Shown here piece after piece: positions 1 to 5,539 of a stretch of 5,539 bases of DNA; the first letter of the stretch is position 1; each line of letters opens with the position of its first letter. The notes beneath the pieces were generated by a model. It was given only the letters and a program-made list of their open reading frames with translations. It had not been told where the DNA came from and did not search any database. Origin of the DNA: Bacteroidales bacterium (GTDB taxonomy: Bacteria; Bacteroidota; Bacteroidia; Bacteroidales; Dysgonomonadaceae); contig DUUR01000283.1 in the NCBI GenBank assembly GCA_012841425.1, positions 1 through 5,539 on the forward strand, written 5' to 3'. Both the position numbers and the translations under genes were made by a program.

Positions 1-1
1 A

Positions 2-838
2 GTAACTTTAACTCATAGTCTTGGAACTATAGATGTGTTGAAAAATCCACAAAGGGTTGTTGTGCTCGACTATTCAGCCTTAGAGAATCTCGATTTTCTT
101 GGAATAAAGCCAGTTGCAATTCCTAAATCAAACCTACCTTCACATCTTCGTAAATATGGAGATGACCCTTCAATTGTTGATGTTGGAAGCATAACTGAAG
201 CTAATCTTGAAAAGATAAATGAAGTTAACCCCGACCTGATTATAATGGGCGGAAGAATTATTGATTTCTATAATCAGTTGTCGGGCATTGCACCAGTATT
301 ATATCCACAAATAACAGATGCCGATGACTACATGGCAGCATTTGAGAAGAACCTAAACGATCTTGCTCTACTTTTCGATAAACAAGATGAAGTTGATATA
401 GCACTTGAAGGTGTGAGGAAGAAGGTTGAAGAAGTAAATGAAGTTACATCAGGCTCAGATGCAAAAGCTCTTATATTATTACACAACCGAGGCAGATTTA
501 GTGCTTATGGCAGTGGTTCACGCTTTGGTATGGTTCACGACGTTCTAGGTGTACGTGAAGCGGTTGAGGGGCTTGAAGTTCATCGTCATGGAAACCCTGT
601 ATCTAGTGAGTTTGTACAAAAAACAAATCCTGACATACTTTTCATTGTTGATAGGAGCATGGTTGTTGACAAAGCTATTCTAGATAAAGCAGAGGTTGAA
701 AATAAGCTTATACAGCAGACAAATGCAGCAAAAAACAGTAAAATTTATTACCTAAGTCCCGAAATGTGGTACCTAGCAGGAGGAGGTATTACTTCTTTAA
801 ATATAATGATAGACGAGGTTGCACAAGCTTTTAATTAA
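2..838 (+). CDS. CeuE/YclQ-family ferric-siderophore ABC transporter substrate-binding protein (5' partial)
   Basis: This is the periplasmic or lipid-anchored binding protein that hands ferric siderophore to an inner-membrane FecCD-type ABC importer. The frame is open to the window's left edge (VTLTHSLGTIDVLKNPQRVVV...), so the GTG at 35 is an internal codon, not the start; the signal peptide and a few N-terminal residues are missing. The text resembles Campylobacter CeuE and Bacillus YclQ throughout: KNPQRVVVLDY, PDLIIMGGR, GSGSRFGMVHDVLG, HRHG, NPDILFIVDR, MWYLAGGG. Counting from the codon at 35, Arg74, Arg163 and Arg207 match the CeuE basic triad (R118, R205, R249), and His185 and Tyr246 match its iron-ligating H227 and Y288. 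A catecholate ligand is therefore inferred. In YclNOPQ-type operons the binding protein is the last gene, so permease and ATPase genes are expected upstream, outside the window. Family is confident; the exact siderophore is not. Confidence 0.93.
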   Translation, partial: VTLTHSLGTIDVLKNPQRVVVLDYSALENLDFLGIKPVAIPKSNLPSHLRKYGDDPSIVDVGSITEANLEKINEVNPDLIIMGGRIIDFYNQLSGIAPVLYPQITDADDYMAAFEKNLNDLALLFDKQDEVDIALEGVRKKVEEVNEVTSGSDAKALILLHNRGRFSAYGSGSRFGMVHDVLGVREAVEGLEVHRHGNPVSSEFVQKTNPDILFIVDRSMVVDKAILDKAEVENKLIQQTNAAKNSKIYYLSPEMWYLAGGGITSLNIMIDEVAQAFN

Positions 839-849
839 TTGTATTTTTG
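819..849 (+). promoter_or_regulatory. Candidate Bacteroidota sigma promoter for the fucosidase
   Basis: TATTTTTG at 842-849 fits the Bacteroidota -7 consensus TAnnTTTG exactly. A TTG at 819-821 lies 20 bp upstream, the spacing expected for the -33 TTTG box, though only three of its four bases match. Transcription would begin near 855, giving a leader of about 20 nt before the ATG at 876. The -33 element lies inside the last codons of the siderophore-binding gene, so the fucosidase could be expressed independently of it. The call is based on consensus matching alone, and AT-rich DNA gives chance matches. Confidence 0.4.
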
Positions 850-875
850 ATCGTAAAACATCAAACCATATAATT

Positions 876-2963
876 ATGCGATTTAAAGCAATCATTTCAT
901 TTATTTTAATCTCTACATTAAATTTTGCTCAACAGAAGCCATCACAAAGTTGGATAGACCAGAACTATTCTATGTTTATCCACTTTGGTTTATATTCTGT
1001 CTATGGAGGTGTATATGAAGATGAGCCTGTTAAGCGAGGATACAGTGAGCAAATACAATCATTTGCAGGTATATTTAGTGATTGGTATGGTAATACTACT
1101 AATACATTCAACCCAACGAGCTGGAATCCGGATGAGATTGTAGCATTGGCCAAAAATGCTGGTATGAAATCCATCGTTTTTACTTCTAAGCACCACGACG
1201 GATTTTGTATGTATCACTCAAAGTATACCGATTTTAATATTGTTGATGCAACCCCTTATAGCAAAGATTTAATGAAAGATCTTGCTGATGCCTGCAAAAG
1301 AGGAGGAATTGACTTTGGAGTATATTATTCACTTATCGATTGGCATTATCCTCATGGATATCCAATCTCAAGTCATAATGCAGATCCTTTAACAGATGAG
1401 CATTACCAATATAATCTAAAACAGGTTGAGGAGATTATGACCAATTATGGTGATATTTCTGAAATATGGTTTGATATGGGTTCTCTTACACCCACACAGA
1501 GCAAGGGCTTGTATGATCTTGTGAACAGGTTGCAACCAAATTGCATGATCAGCGGCAGATTAGGCAACGATTATGTAGATTTTGCTGTAATGGCCGATAA
1601 TGAGTATCCAGATTATAAAATGGGCATACCTTGGCAAACAGCAGCTTCAATGTTTGATGAAACATGGGGTTATAGATCCTGGCAAGAGAGAGGTGATGTT
1701 AACTCAAAGGTTAAAGAGAAAATATTAAGCCTTATAAAAGTTGTAAGTAGGGGTGGTAATTATTTGCTTAATATTGGTCCCCGCGGCGATGGATCTATAG
1801 TAGAATATGAGAAAGAAGTATTGCTTGAGATGGGTAAATGGCTTCAGCAAAATAGTGAAGCAATATACGGCACCAAAGCAAATCCTTTCCACTCATCTGC
1901 AAAATGGGGAGATATAACCTCAACTAGTAATACTATATATGCTTTTATTACAAATACGCCTGAATCAAAAAAAATAAAGATAGAAGGGTTTACAGGGAAA
2001 ATAAGCAGTGTGAGCTTGTTGTCTAGCGGCGAAAATATACCATTCACCCAAAATAAAAGAGCTTTAGAAATTAATATTTCAGATATTTCCTCAGATGTTT
2101 TAGTCCCAGTAGTGAAGATAAGTTTTGATAATGGGTATAGCATTCAACCAGAAGCTATAGTTTCTAATAGTGCATTAAATGCATATAACTCAATGCCACT
2201 TTTTGCGCATTCTAGTCTTAACTACTATGCTGGTTACAAAAGTTTAATTGGCTATGATTGGGCGTTGAACACACGCAAGAAGGCAGTTTCTCCTGAAATC
2301 ACGTTCACAGAAAGTGAAATAGGACGTAAGGTTGAACTTCAAATAGGTGATATTAACCATTCAGTTGTGCTCGAATCAACCAAAAAAGAAACTGTTAGTT
2401 TAGTAAAATACTCAACTAAATGGGCTGATACATACCGCAAAGCAGGCAGAGGAGTATTTGGGTTTGTTGAAGAGGAAGGGGTTACTTTTGTTGATATAAA
2501 TGCACCAGACTCAAGATGGAGACAGGTAAAAGACTTTCAAAATGGTGAGGTATATAACGAATCTATAATAGAGAGGCAAAGTGTTATATTTCTCCAAGAA
2601 ATAGAATCTATACAAAGTCAAACCGCAGCTGTGAAGATAAGAGGTGGTAATGCAATGTATATTTTATTAAATGGGAAGTATATAACTGCCCACTTCTCGC
2701 CCGATCGAATAAAAGATCAAGAAGAAATAGTTCTGCTTCCACTCAAAAAAGGTGTCAATCAACTAATTGTTAAGTACTATAATGGTTTCGATACAGAGCT
2801 TACATATAGTATAACCCCACTTGAAGAATGGCAGCAATACAGCATTAAGTTACCCTCGTTTACAATTAAGAGAAATGATACTCATAGAATTTCGCTTCGA
2901 TCTGAAGATGCTATTTCAAACGTTTCGCCACTACGATTGAATAATATCACTTTGAAGTTCTAG
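876..2963 (+). CDS. Secreted alpha-L-fucosidase, glycoside hydrolase family 29
   Basis: This enzyme removes terminal alpha-L-fucose from glycans by a retaining mechanism. The protein is 695 aa. I chose the ATG at 876 because a signal peptide follows at once (residues 1-18, MRFKAIISFILISTLNFA, then QQ). The frame extends back to an ATG at 819, but that start overlaps the preceding gene and would put 19 polar residues ahead of the signal. No lipobox cysteine is present, so a soluble periplasmic or secreted enzyme is inferred. The TIM barrel spans about 25-332, with FIHFG (His36), KHHDGF (His106-107), EIWFD (Asp200, the expected nucleophile), DNEYP (Glu243, likely acid/base) and GGNYLLNIGP (293-302). 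A beta-sandwich follows (about 335-420). The last 270 or so residues include a lectin-like stretch (YILLNGKYI; LPLKKGVNQLIVKYYN) that may bind carbohydrate. No SusC/SusD genes are adjacent, so it is not in a visible polysaccharide-utilisation locus. Linkage preference cannot be read. Confidence 0.95.
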   Translation: MRFKAIISFILISTLNFAQQKPSQSWIDQNYSMFIHFGLYSVYGGVYEDEPVKRGYSEQIQSFAGIFSDWYGNTTNTFNPTSWNPDEIVALAKNAGMKSIVFTSKHHDGFCMYHSKYTDFNIVDATPYSKDLMKDLADACKRGGIDFGVYYSLIDWHYPHGYPISSHNADPLTDEHYQYNLKQVEEIMTNYGDISEIWFDMGSLTPTQSKGLYDLVNRLQPNCMISGRLGNDYVDFAVMADNEYPDYKMGIPWQTAASMFDETWGYRSWQERGDVNSKVKEKILSLIKVVSRGGNYLLNIGPRGDGSIVEYEKEVLLEMGKWLQQNSEAIYGTKANPFHSSAKWGDITSTSNTIYAFITNTPESKKIKIEGFTGKISSVSLLSSGENIPFTQNKRALEINISDISSDVLVPVVKISFDNGYSIQPEAIVSNSALNAYNSMPLFAHSSLNYYAGYKSLIGYDWALNTRKKAVSPEITFTESEIGRKVELQIGDINHSVVLESTKKETVSLVKYSTKWADTYRKAGRGVFGFVEEEGVTFVDINAPDSRWRQVKDFQNGEVYNESIIERQSVIFLQEIESIQSQTAAVKIRGGNAMYILLNGKYITAHFSPDRIKDQEEIVLLPLKKGVNQLIVKYYNGFDTELTYSITPLEEWQQYSIKLPSFTIKRNDTHRISLRSEDAISNVSPLRLNNITLKF

Positions 2964-3009
2964 ATATTTTGCATATTTAAGGCAAACAAAATAAGCTTTT
3001 CCTTTATAT

Positions 3010-3054
3010 AAATGAAGGTGAATATACTGTTTATACAGTTTCGCCCCCTCATTT
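3010..3054 (+). terminator. Imperfect hairpin after the fucosidase, possible terminator
   Basis: AAATGA at 3010-3015 pairs with TCATTT at 3049-3054. Pairing continues through G3017-C3047, G3018-C3046 and G3020-C3044, with mismatches between. A second perfect stem, ACTGT/ACAGT (3026-3030 and 3035-3039) around a TTAT loop, sits inside. The structure starts 46 bp after the fucosidase stop and is followed by T-rich DNA. The T-run is short and the outer stem is broken, so it could equally be a chance structure or part of the regulation of the next gene. Confidence 0.3.
3026..3039. promoter_or_regulatory. 14-bp dyad (ACTGT-TTAT-ACAGT), possible operator
   Basis: Perfect 5-bp inverted arms separated by 4 bp, with the right arm ending 36 bp before the TAnnTTTG element proposed for the downstream gene. 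A binding site for a dimeric regulator upstream of that promoter is possible, but it is also the inner stem of the hairpin described here. No second copy of the site was noticed in the window, so the operator role is speculative. Confidence 0.2.
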
Positions 3055-3083
3055 TAATTATTCCAACTCATTGATTATCTTTG
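3052..3083 (+). promoter_or_regulatory. Candidate Bacteroidota promoter for the ArsC/Spx-like gene
   Basis: TATCTTTG at 3076-3083 matches TAnnTTTG fully and is followed by CAACG, a context common at Bacteroidota start sites. The -33 box at the proper 20-bp spacing is only TTTT (3052-3055), one base off TTTG. Transcription would start near 3090, leaving a leader of about 90 nt before the ATG at 3183. No riboswitch-like structure was recognised in that leader. Confidence 0.45.
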
Positions 3084-3182
3084 CAACGTAAAAATTATAG
3101 CAAATAATCTTGTTAATGGCATTGATAAACTCTAGTCGAAATTTTAACTTCTAGGGTTATGCATAAAATAAACTTGTAAATT

Positions 3183-3539
3183 ATGAAACCACTTTTTGTA
3201 CAATATCCAAAATGCGGAACCTGCAGAAAAGCTGCCCAGTGGCTAGAAGCAAATGGAATAGATGTTACTTCAAGACACATAGTTGAAGATAATCCTCAGA
3301 AAGAAGAGCTTTCTAAATGGATCAAAAAGAGCGGATTACCTATCAACAGATTCTTTAATACATCTGGAATGATTTATAGAGAACAGAATCTTAAAGAGAA
3401 GGTTAAAACTGCTTCTGAAGATGAGTTGCTCGATATCCTATCATCAAATGGCATGGTGGTTAAGCGACCTATTGTTGTGGGAGATGATTTTGTGCTTGTT
3501 GGGTTCAACGAGAAAGAGTGGAAAGAGAAATTGAGTTAA
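3183..3539 (+). CDS. ArsC/Spx-superfamily protein, YusI-like
   Basis: A 118-aa cytoplasmic protein with the thioredoxin-like fold of the ArsC/Spx superfamily, full length for the family. It starts with beta-strand LFVQYPK, then the redox motif CGTC (Cys11, Cys14) and helix RKAAQWLEANG. It continues with FFNTSGMIYRE (57-67), typical of the YusI/MgsR/Spx branch, and ends with the VKRPIVVGDD strand and Arg95 region conserved in ArsC and Spx. Such proteins are often labelled arsenate reductase, but classical ArsC has a single catalytic cysteine here, whereas CxxC is the Spx/YusI arrangement. A thiol redox or regulatory role is therefore at least as likely as arsenate reduction. No arsenical pump, ArsR or ACR3 gene is nearby. 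The ATG at 3183 directly opens the first beta-strand and is preceded by an A-rich leader. The gene may be cotranscribed with the Dus gene 86 bp downstream. Confidence 0.9.
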   Translation: MKPLFVQYPKCGTCRKAAQWLEANGIDVTSRHIVEDNPQKEELSKWIKKSGLPINRFFNTSGMIYREQNLKEKVKTASEDELLDILSSNGMVVKRPIVVGDDFVLVGFNEKEWKEKLS

Positions 3540-3543
3540 ACTT

Positions 3544-3588
3544 TCTCATTCACAGTTGTCTCATTCACAGTATTCTGATTCATAATAG
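3544..3588. repeat. Three-unit 15-bp tandem repeat in the ArsC-like/Dus gap
   Basis: TCTCATTCACAGT occurs at 3544-3556 and again at 3559-3571, giving two 15-bp units that differ at two positions. A third unit at 3574-3588 (TCTGATTCATAATAG) matches the second at 11 of 15 bases. The block begins 4 bp after the ArsC-like stop codon and does not form a hairpin. It may be slippage-derived sequence or a set of spaced protein-binding sites; nothing in the sequence decides between these. Confidence 0.75.
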
Positions 3589-3625
3589 ATCAAATATAAT
3601 ATTAAAGTAAAGAAATCGCATTTAT

Positions 3626-4648
3626 ATGAAAATAGCCAATATAGAGTTCCCCGAAAGGCCTGTTTTTTTGGCCCCTATGGAAGATGTTACCGATGTAGGA
3701 TTTAGACTGCTATGCAGGCAGTTTGGGGCTGATATGGTCTATACTGAATTCATATCAAGCGATGCTTTGATTAGGGAAATAAAAAAGACAAAGAGGAAGA
3801 TACTATTTAGTGAAGAGGAGCGACCATTAGGTATTCAAATATATGGTAGCGATCCGGATACAATGGTAGAGGCAGCCAAAATATGTGAGGATGCGAATCC
3901 CGATATTATAGATATAAATTTTGGTTGCCCTGTAAGAAAAATTGCAGGAAAAGGGGCAGGGTCTGGTTGTATGAAAACACCAGAACTTATGCTTGATATT
4001 ACTGAGAAAGTAGTTAAAGCTGTAAATAAACCTGTTTCAGTAAAAACACGCCTTGGTTGGGATGATGATTCAAAAATTATTGTTCCTCTCGCAGAACAAT
4101 TACAAGACTGCGGAATTGTAGCACTCACTATTCATGGTCGCACCCGTTCTCAGATGTATAAAGGCGATGCCGACTGGTCTTTAATCCGCGACGTTAAGAA
4201 CAATCCTCGCATGCATATACCTATTATCGGAAATGGTGATGTTACTAGTCCCGAGATTACCAAACAACGGTTCGATGAAACAGGTGTTGATGCAATTATG
4301 ATTGGAAGAGGTAGTATTGGCGCTCCATGGATTTTTGAAGAGATAAAGCATTACCTCAGCACAGGTGAGAATATGCCAATGAGACCATTTATGTGGTATC
4401 TAAATATATTAAAAGAGCAAGTACAAAGCAGTGTAGAGCGACTAGATGAGATTAGGGGAATACTGCATATGCGCCGCCACCTTGCCGCCACACCTTTATT
4501 TAAAGGTATACCCGACTTTAAGCCTACAAGAATAGCTATGCTACGAGCTAACACCCTTGAAGAACTCTTCTCAATCATTGATGAAATACCTTTTAAATTT
4601 GAGGATTATATCACCAACAATCAAATTATAAGTGAATTTTCTGTGTAG
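3626..4648 (+). CDS. dusB: tRNA-dihydrouridine synthase, DusB-type
   Basis: An FMN-dependent cytoplasmic enzyme that reduces specific uridines in the tRNA D-loop to dihydrouridine with NADPH. The 340-aa protein has the full Dus signature set in order: LAPMEDVTD (15-23, FMN phosphate and flavin contact), GIQIYGS (69-75), DINFGCPVRKI (96-106, with Cys101 the expected catalytic acid), KTRLGWD (140-146), HGRTR (170-174), IGNGD (201-205) and IGRGSIGAPWIF (226-237). The C-terminal 90 residues form the helical tRNA-binding domain (HMRRHLA near 281-287). It is slightly longer than E. coli DusB, and nothing is broken. The ATG at 3626 puts the first beta-strand immediately before LAPM, as expected. No convincing promoter is seen in the 86-bp gap, so readthrough from the ArsC-like gene is possible. 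The DusB subgroup assignment rests on the GCPVRKI and GRGSIGAPW pattern and is less certain than the family. Confidence 0.95.
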   Translation: MKIANIEFPERPVFLAPMEDVTDVGFRLLCRQFGADMVYTEFISSDALIREIKKTKRKILFSEEERPLGIQIYGSDPDTMVEAAKICEDANPDIIDINFGCPVRKIAGKGAGSGCMKTPELMLDITEKVVKAVNKPVSVKTRLGWDDDSKIIVPLAEQLQDCGIVALTIHGRTRSQMYKGDADWSLIRDVKNNPRMHIPIIGNGDVTSPEITKQRFDETGVDAIMIGRGSIGAPWIFEEIKHYLSTGENMPMRPFMWYLNILKEQVQSSVERLDEIRGILHMRRHLAATPLFKGIPDFKPTRIAMLRANTLEELFSIIDEIPFKFEDYITNNQIISEFSV

Positions 4649-4658
4649 AGGGTATATA

Positions 4659-4679
4659 GATTATAGCTATTATCTTTTT
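4659..4679 (+). terminator. Weak intrinsic terminator candidate after dusB
   Basis: GATTAT (4659-4664) and ATTATC (4669-4674) pair with one mismatch around an AGCT loop, followed directly by five T residues at 4675-4679. It lies 10 bp after the dusB stop, where a terminator is expected. The stem is AT-rich and short, so stability is doubtful. Confidence 0.4.
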
Positions 4680-4747
4680 ACTATTGATGTAAATAGAAAA
4701 ACAACGTAAATAAATAAGGTGAAGTGAGTTAATATTTTTTGTACTTT

Positions 4748-4752
4748 AGGAG
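4748..4752 (+). promoter_or_regulatory. Shine-Dalgarno-like AGGAG before the small exported protein
   Basis: AGGAG lies 12 nt before the ATG at 4765 and 24 nt before the in-frame ATG at 4777. Clear Shine-Dalgarno sites are uncommon in Bacteroidota and none is seen ahead of the other genes here. If used, it favours the upstream start. Confidence 0.35.
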
Positions 4753-4764
4753 TCTAACAGAAAA

Positions 4765-5142
4765 ATGAAAGAATATATGAAAAAAATTATAATCACTTTA
4801 GGAATATTATTTGCTGCTGTAGCAATTTCTACAGCACAAGAGAAAGGAATAATAGCAGATGTCTTGCGTAATAGTATAGAGCATAAGGTTGAATCGATGC
4901 AGAAGTTAATTGGTTTTGATGACGAAATTGCGCTTGAATTAAAAGAGCTTGAATTAAAATACCTACTGGATGTGCAGAAAGCAGAAACATGTTTCCTTTG
5001 TAATACTAGCAGAAGGATAAAAAAATTGCAGTCTGCCCGTGAGGACAAACTGCAGGAAATCTTACCAAGAGATCAATATATTAAGTATCACTCTATAGAA
5101 AACAATCTATTAAACAAAGACAACCAATTATGGCTTCGTTAA
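4765..5142 (+). CDS. Small exported helical protein with CxxC, Spy/LTxxQ-like (function unknown)
   Basis: The precursor is 125 aa. Residues 5-24 (MKKIIITLGILFAAVAISTA, then QEKG) form a classic signal peptide with likely cleavage after Ala24, leaving a periplasmic protein of about 101 aa with no further membrane segment. The mature part is highly charged and looks helical. Residues 28-72 and 82-118 would form two helices around ETCFLCN (Cys76, Cys79). The segment AREDKLQEILPRDQYIKY (91-108) resembles the 'L-x-x-x-Q-Y-x-x-Y' end of Spy/CpxP and Bacteroidota LTxxQ-type proteins, which suggests a periplasmic chaperone or stress/metal-related role, but the match is remote. I do not recognise a specific family. 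The ATG at 4765 is preferred for its AGGAG; the ATG at 4777 would give a slightly shorter, equally good signal peptide. Its stop lies 2 bp from the stop of the opposing peptidase gene. Confidence 0.8.
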   Translation: MKEYMKKIIITLGILFAAVAISTAQEKGIIADVLRNSIEHKVESMQKLIGFDDEIALELKELELKYLLDVQKAETCFLCNTSRRIKKLQSAREDKLQEILPRDQYIKYHSIENNLLNKDNQLWLR

Positions 5143-5144
5143 AC

Positions 5145-5539
5145 TTACTTTTTAATTAATAGAGGTAACATTTTTGGGTTATCAATAATAACACCCTCTC
5201 TGTATATTGATTCCATTGTTGAGTAAAGCTCAGCATCTTCAAGTTGAATATTTAATGTACTTCTTGTTTGTGATACTGTGTATGGCTTACCAGTAATTAA
5301 AGATATCGCTTTTGCAAACAAGTAATCATCTGTATCGCCAATTGGTTTCCATATAGCTGTATTACGCTCATTTACATTAGTTTCAGATATGGAATGGTTG
5401 GGAATTAATCCATTAGTTGCAATAAAGTCTTTATTATCCTTATCGGTATATCTACCAACTATGGGCTGCATTGCCCAATTTTTCAAATTACTCTTATCAG
5501 CATTTGAAATACTTGATTCAACATAAATGGGCTGTGCCC
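5145..5539 (-). CDS. S41-family peptidase, C-terminal part (5' partial)
   Basis: The reading frame on the minus strand is open to the right edge of the window, so only the last 130 residues are seen; the TTG codon at 5486 is internal. The visible text (AQPIYVESS..., then NWAMQPIVGRYTDKDNKDF, TNGLIPNH, then IGDTDDYLFAKAISLITG) follows the pattern of the C-terminal end of Bacteroidota S41 (C-terminal-processing-type) serine peptidases. In these, a W-A-x-Q-P-I strand precedes a short 'NG-x-x-P' motif and a 'GD-x-x-D/E-x-L-x-A-L-x-x-I-T-G' helix. The PDZ region, catalytic Ser/Lys and signal sequence would lie outside the window, so activity and localisation cannot be judged; relatives are usually envelope lipoproteins. 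The last 40 or so residues after ITGK extend beyond the conserved part. The assignment comes from pattern memory over a short segment. Confidence 0.72.
   Translation of the reverse strand, partial: AQPIYVESSISNADKSNLKNWAMQPIVGRYTDKDNKDFIATNGLIPNHSISETNVNERNTAIWKPIGDTDDYLFAKAISLITGKPYTVSQTRSTLNIQLEDAELYSTMESIYREGVIIDNPKMLPLLIKK

Noticed and set aside
35..37. GTG at 35 as the start codon of the siderophore-binding gene
   Set aside because: The frame is open to base 2 and the upstream residues (VTLTHSLGTID) match the family's N-terminal strand; the real start lies outside the window.
819..821. Start at 819 for the fucosidase
   Set aside because: The 819-821 codon would overlap the preceding gene and place 19 polar residues before the signal peptide; ATG at 876 gives a normal secretion signal.
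829..840. TTAATTAA palindrome at the end of the siderophore gene, also seen near 5152
   Set aside because: Short AT palindromes are frequent by chance in DNA this AT-rich; no sign of an attachment site or repeat family.
1629..1634. Gln in PWQT of the fucosidase, where many GH29 enzymes have W-E
   Set aside because: I first suspected a lost catalytic glutamate, but local alignment to the Thermotoga enzyme (Asp224, Arg254, Glu266) puts the acid/base at the DNEYP glutamate, and PWQTAAS with DETWGYRSW appears normal for this Bacteroidota subgroup.
1844..2143. Minus-strand open frame of 99 codons inside the fucosidase
   Set aside because: Shadow of the coding strand: low-complexity translation, no recognisable domain, fully inside a well-supported gene.
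3116..3154. 12-codon ATG-to-TAG frame in the leader of the ArsC/Spx-like gene
   Set aside because: Short frames of this size are expected by chance, and it has no ribosome-binding signal or attenuator structure after it.
3835..4128. Minus-strand open frame of 97 codons inside dusB
   Set aside because: Shadow frame with Ser/Ile-rich translation and no domain; dusB is strongly supported on the other strand.
4351..4578. Minus-strand open frame of 75 codons inside dusB
   Set aside because: Shadow frame without start context or homology-like motifs.
4742..4749. TACTTTAG as a -7 promoter element for the small exported protein
   Set aside because: One mismatch to TAnnTTTG and no TTTG box at 19-21 bp upstream; too weak to call.
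4746..5048. Minus-strand open frame of 100 codons opposite the small exported protein
   Set aside because: Its hydrophobic end is the antisense of the signal peptide and AT-rich leader; the plus-strand protein has a proper signal peptide and helical mature part.

Overview
This 5.5 kb stretch looks like ordinary chromosome from a low-GC member of the Bacteroidota, probably Bacteroidales-like. The evidence is AT-rich coding and intergenic DNA, promoter-like TAnnTTTG elements instead of sigma70 boxes, mostly A-rich leaders without Shine-Dalgarno sites, and proteins typical of the phylum: a secreted GH29 fucosidase with a long C-terminal extension, and an S41 peptidase tail of the Bacteroidota type. 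Genus cannot be fixed from what is visible.

Layout, left to right: (1) 2-838 (+), the 3' part of a CeuE/YclQ-family ferric-siderophore binding protein, whose N-terminus lies outside the window. (2) 876-2963 (+), a secreted GH29 alpha-L-fucosidase with a clear signal peptide; a plausible Bacteroidota promoter lies across the end of gene 1 and the short gap. (3) 2964-3182, a non-coding gap with an imperfect hairpin, a short dyad and a TAnnTTTG promoter candidate. (4) 3183-3539 (+), a small ArsC/Spx-superfamily thioredoxin-fold protein of the YusI type. (5) 3540-3625, a gap with a short 15-bp tandem repeat. (6) 3626-4648 (+), a tRNA-dihydrouridine synthase of the DusB group, followed by a weak terminator candidate. 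(7) 4765-5142 (+), a small exported helical protein with a CxxC motif, remotely like Spy/LTxxQ proteins. (8) 5145-5539 (-), the C-terminal end of an S41-family peptidase, convergent with gene 7 and only 2 bp from it.

The genes do not form one pathway. Iron-siderophore uptake, fucose release from glycans, a redox-type small protein, tRNA modification and envelope proteins sit side by side, which fits a housekeeping/accessory mosaic. Genes 4 and 6 may share a transcript. I see no mobile element, RNA gene, CRISPR array, phage feature or defence system, and nothing that I can defend as a new biological system. The more useful second looks are the CxxC-bearing small exported protein, the full set of siderophore-contact residues in the CeuE-like protein, and the isolated fucosidase.
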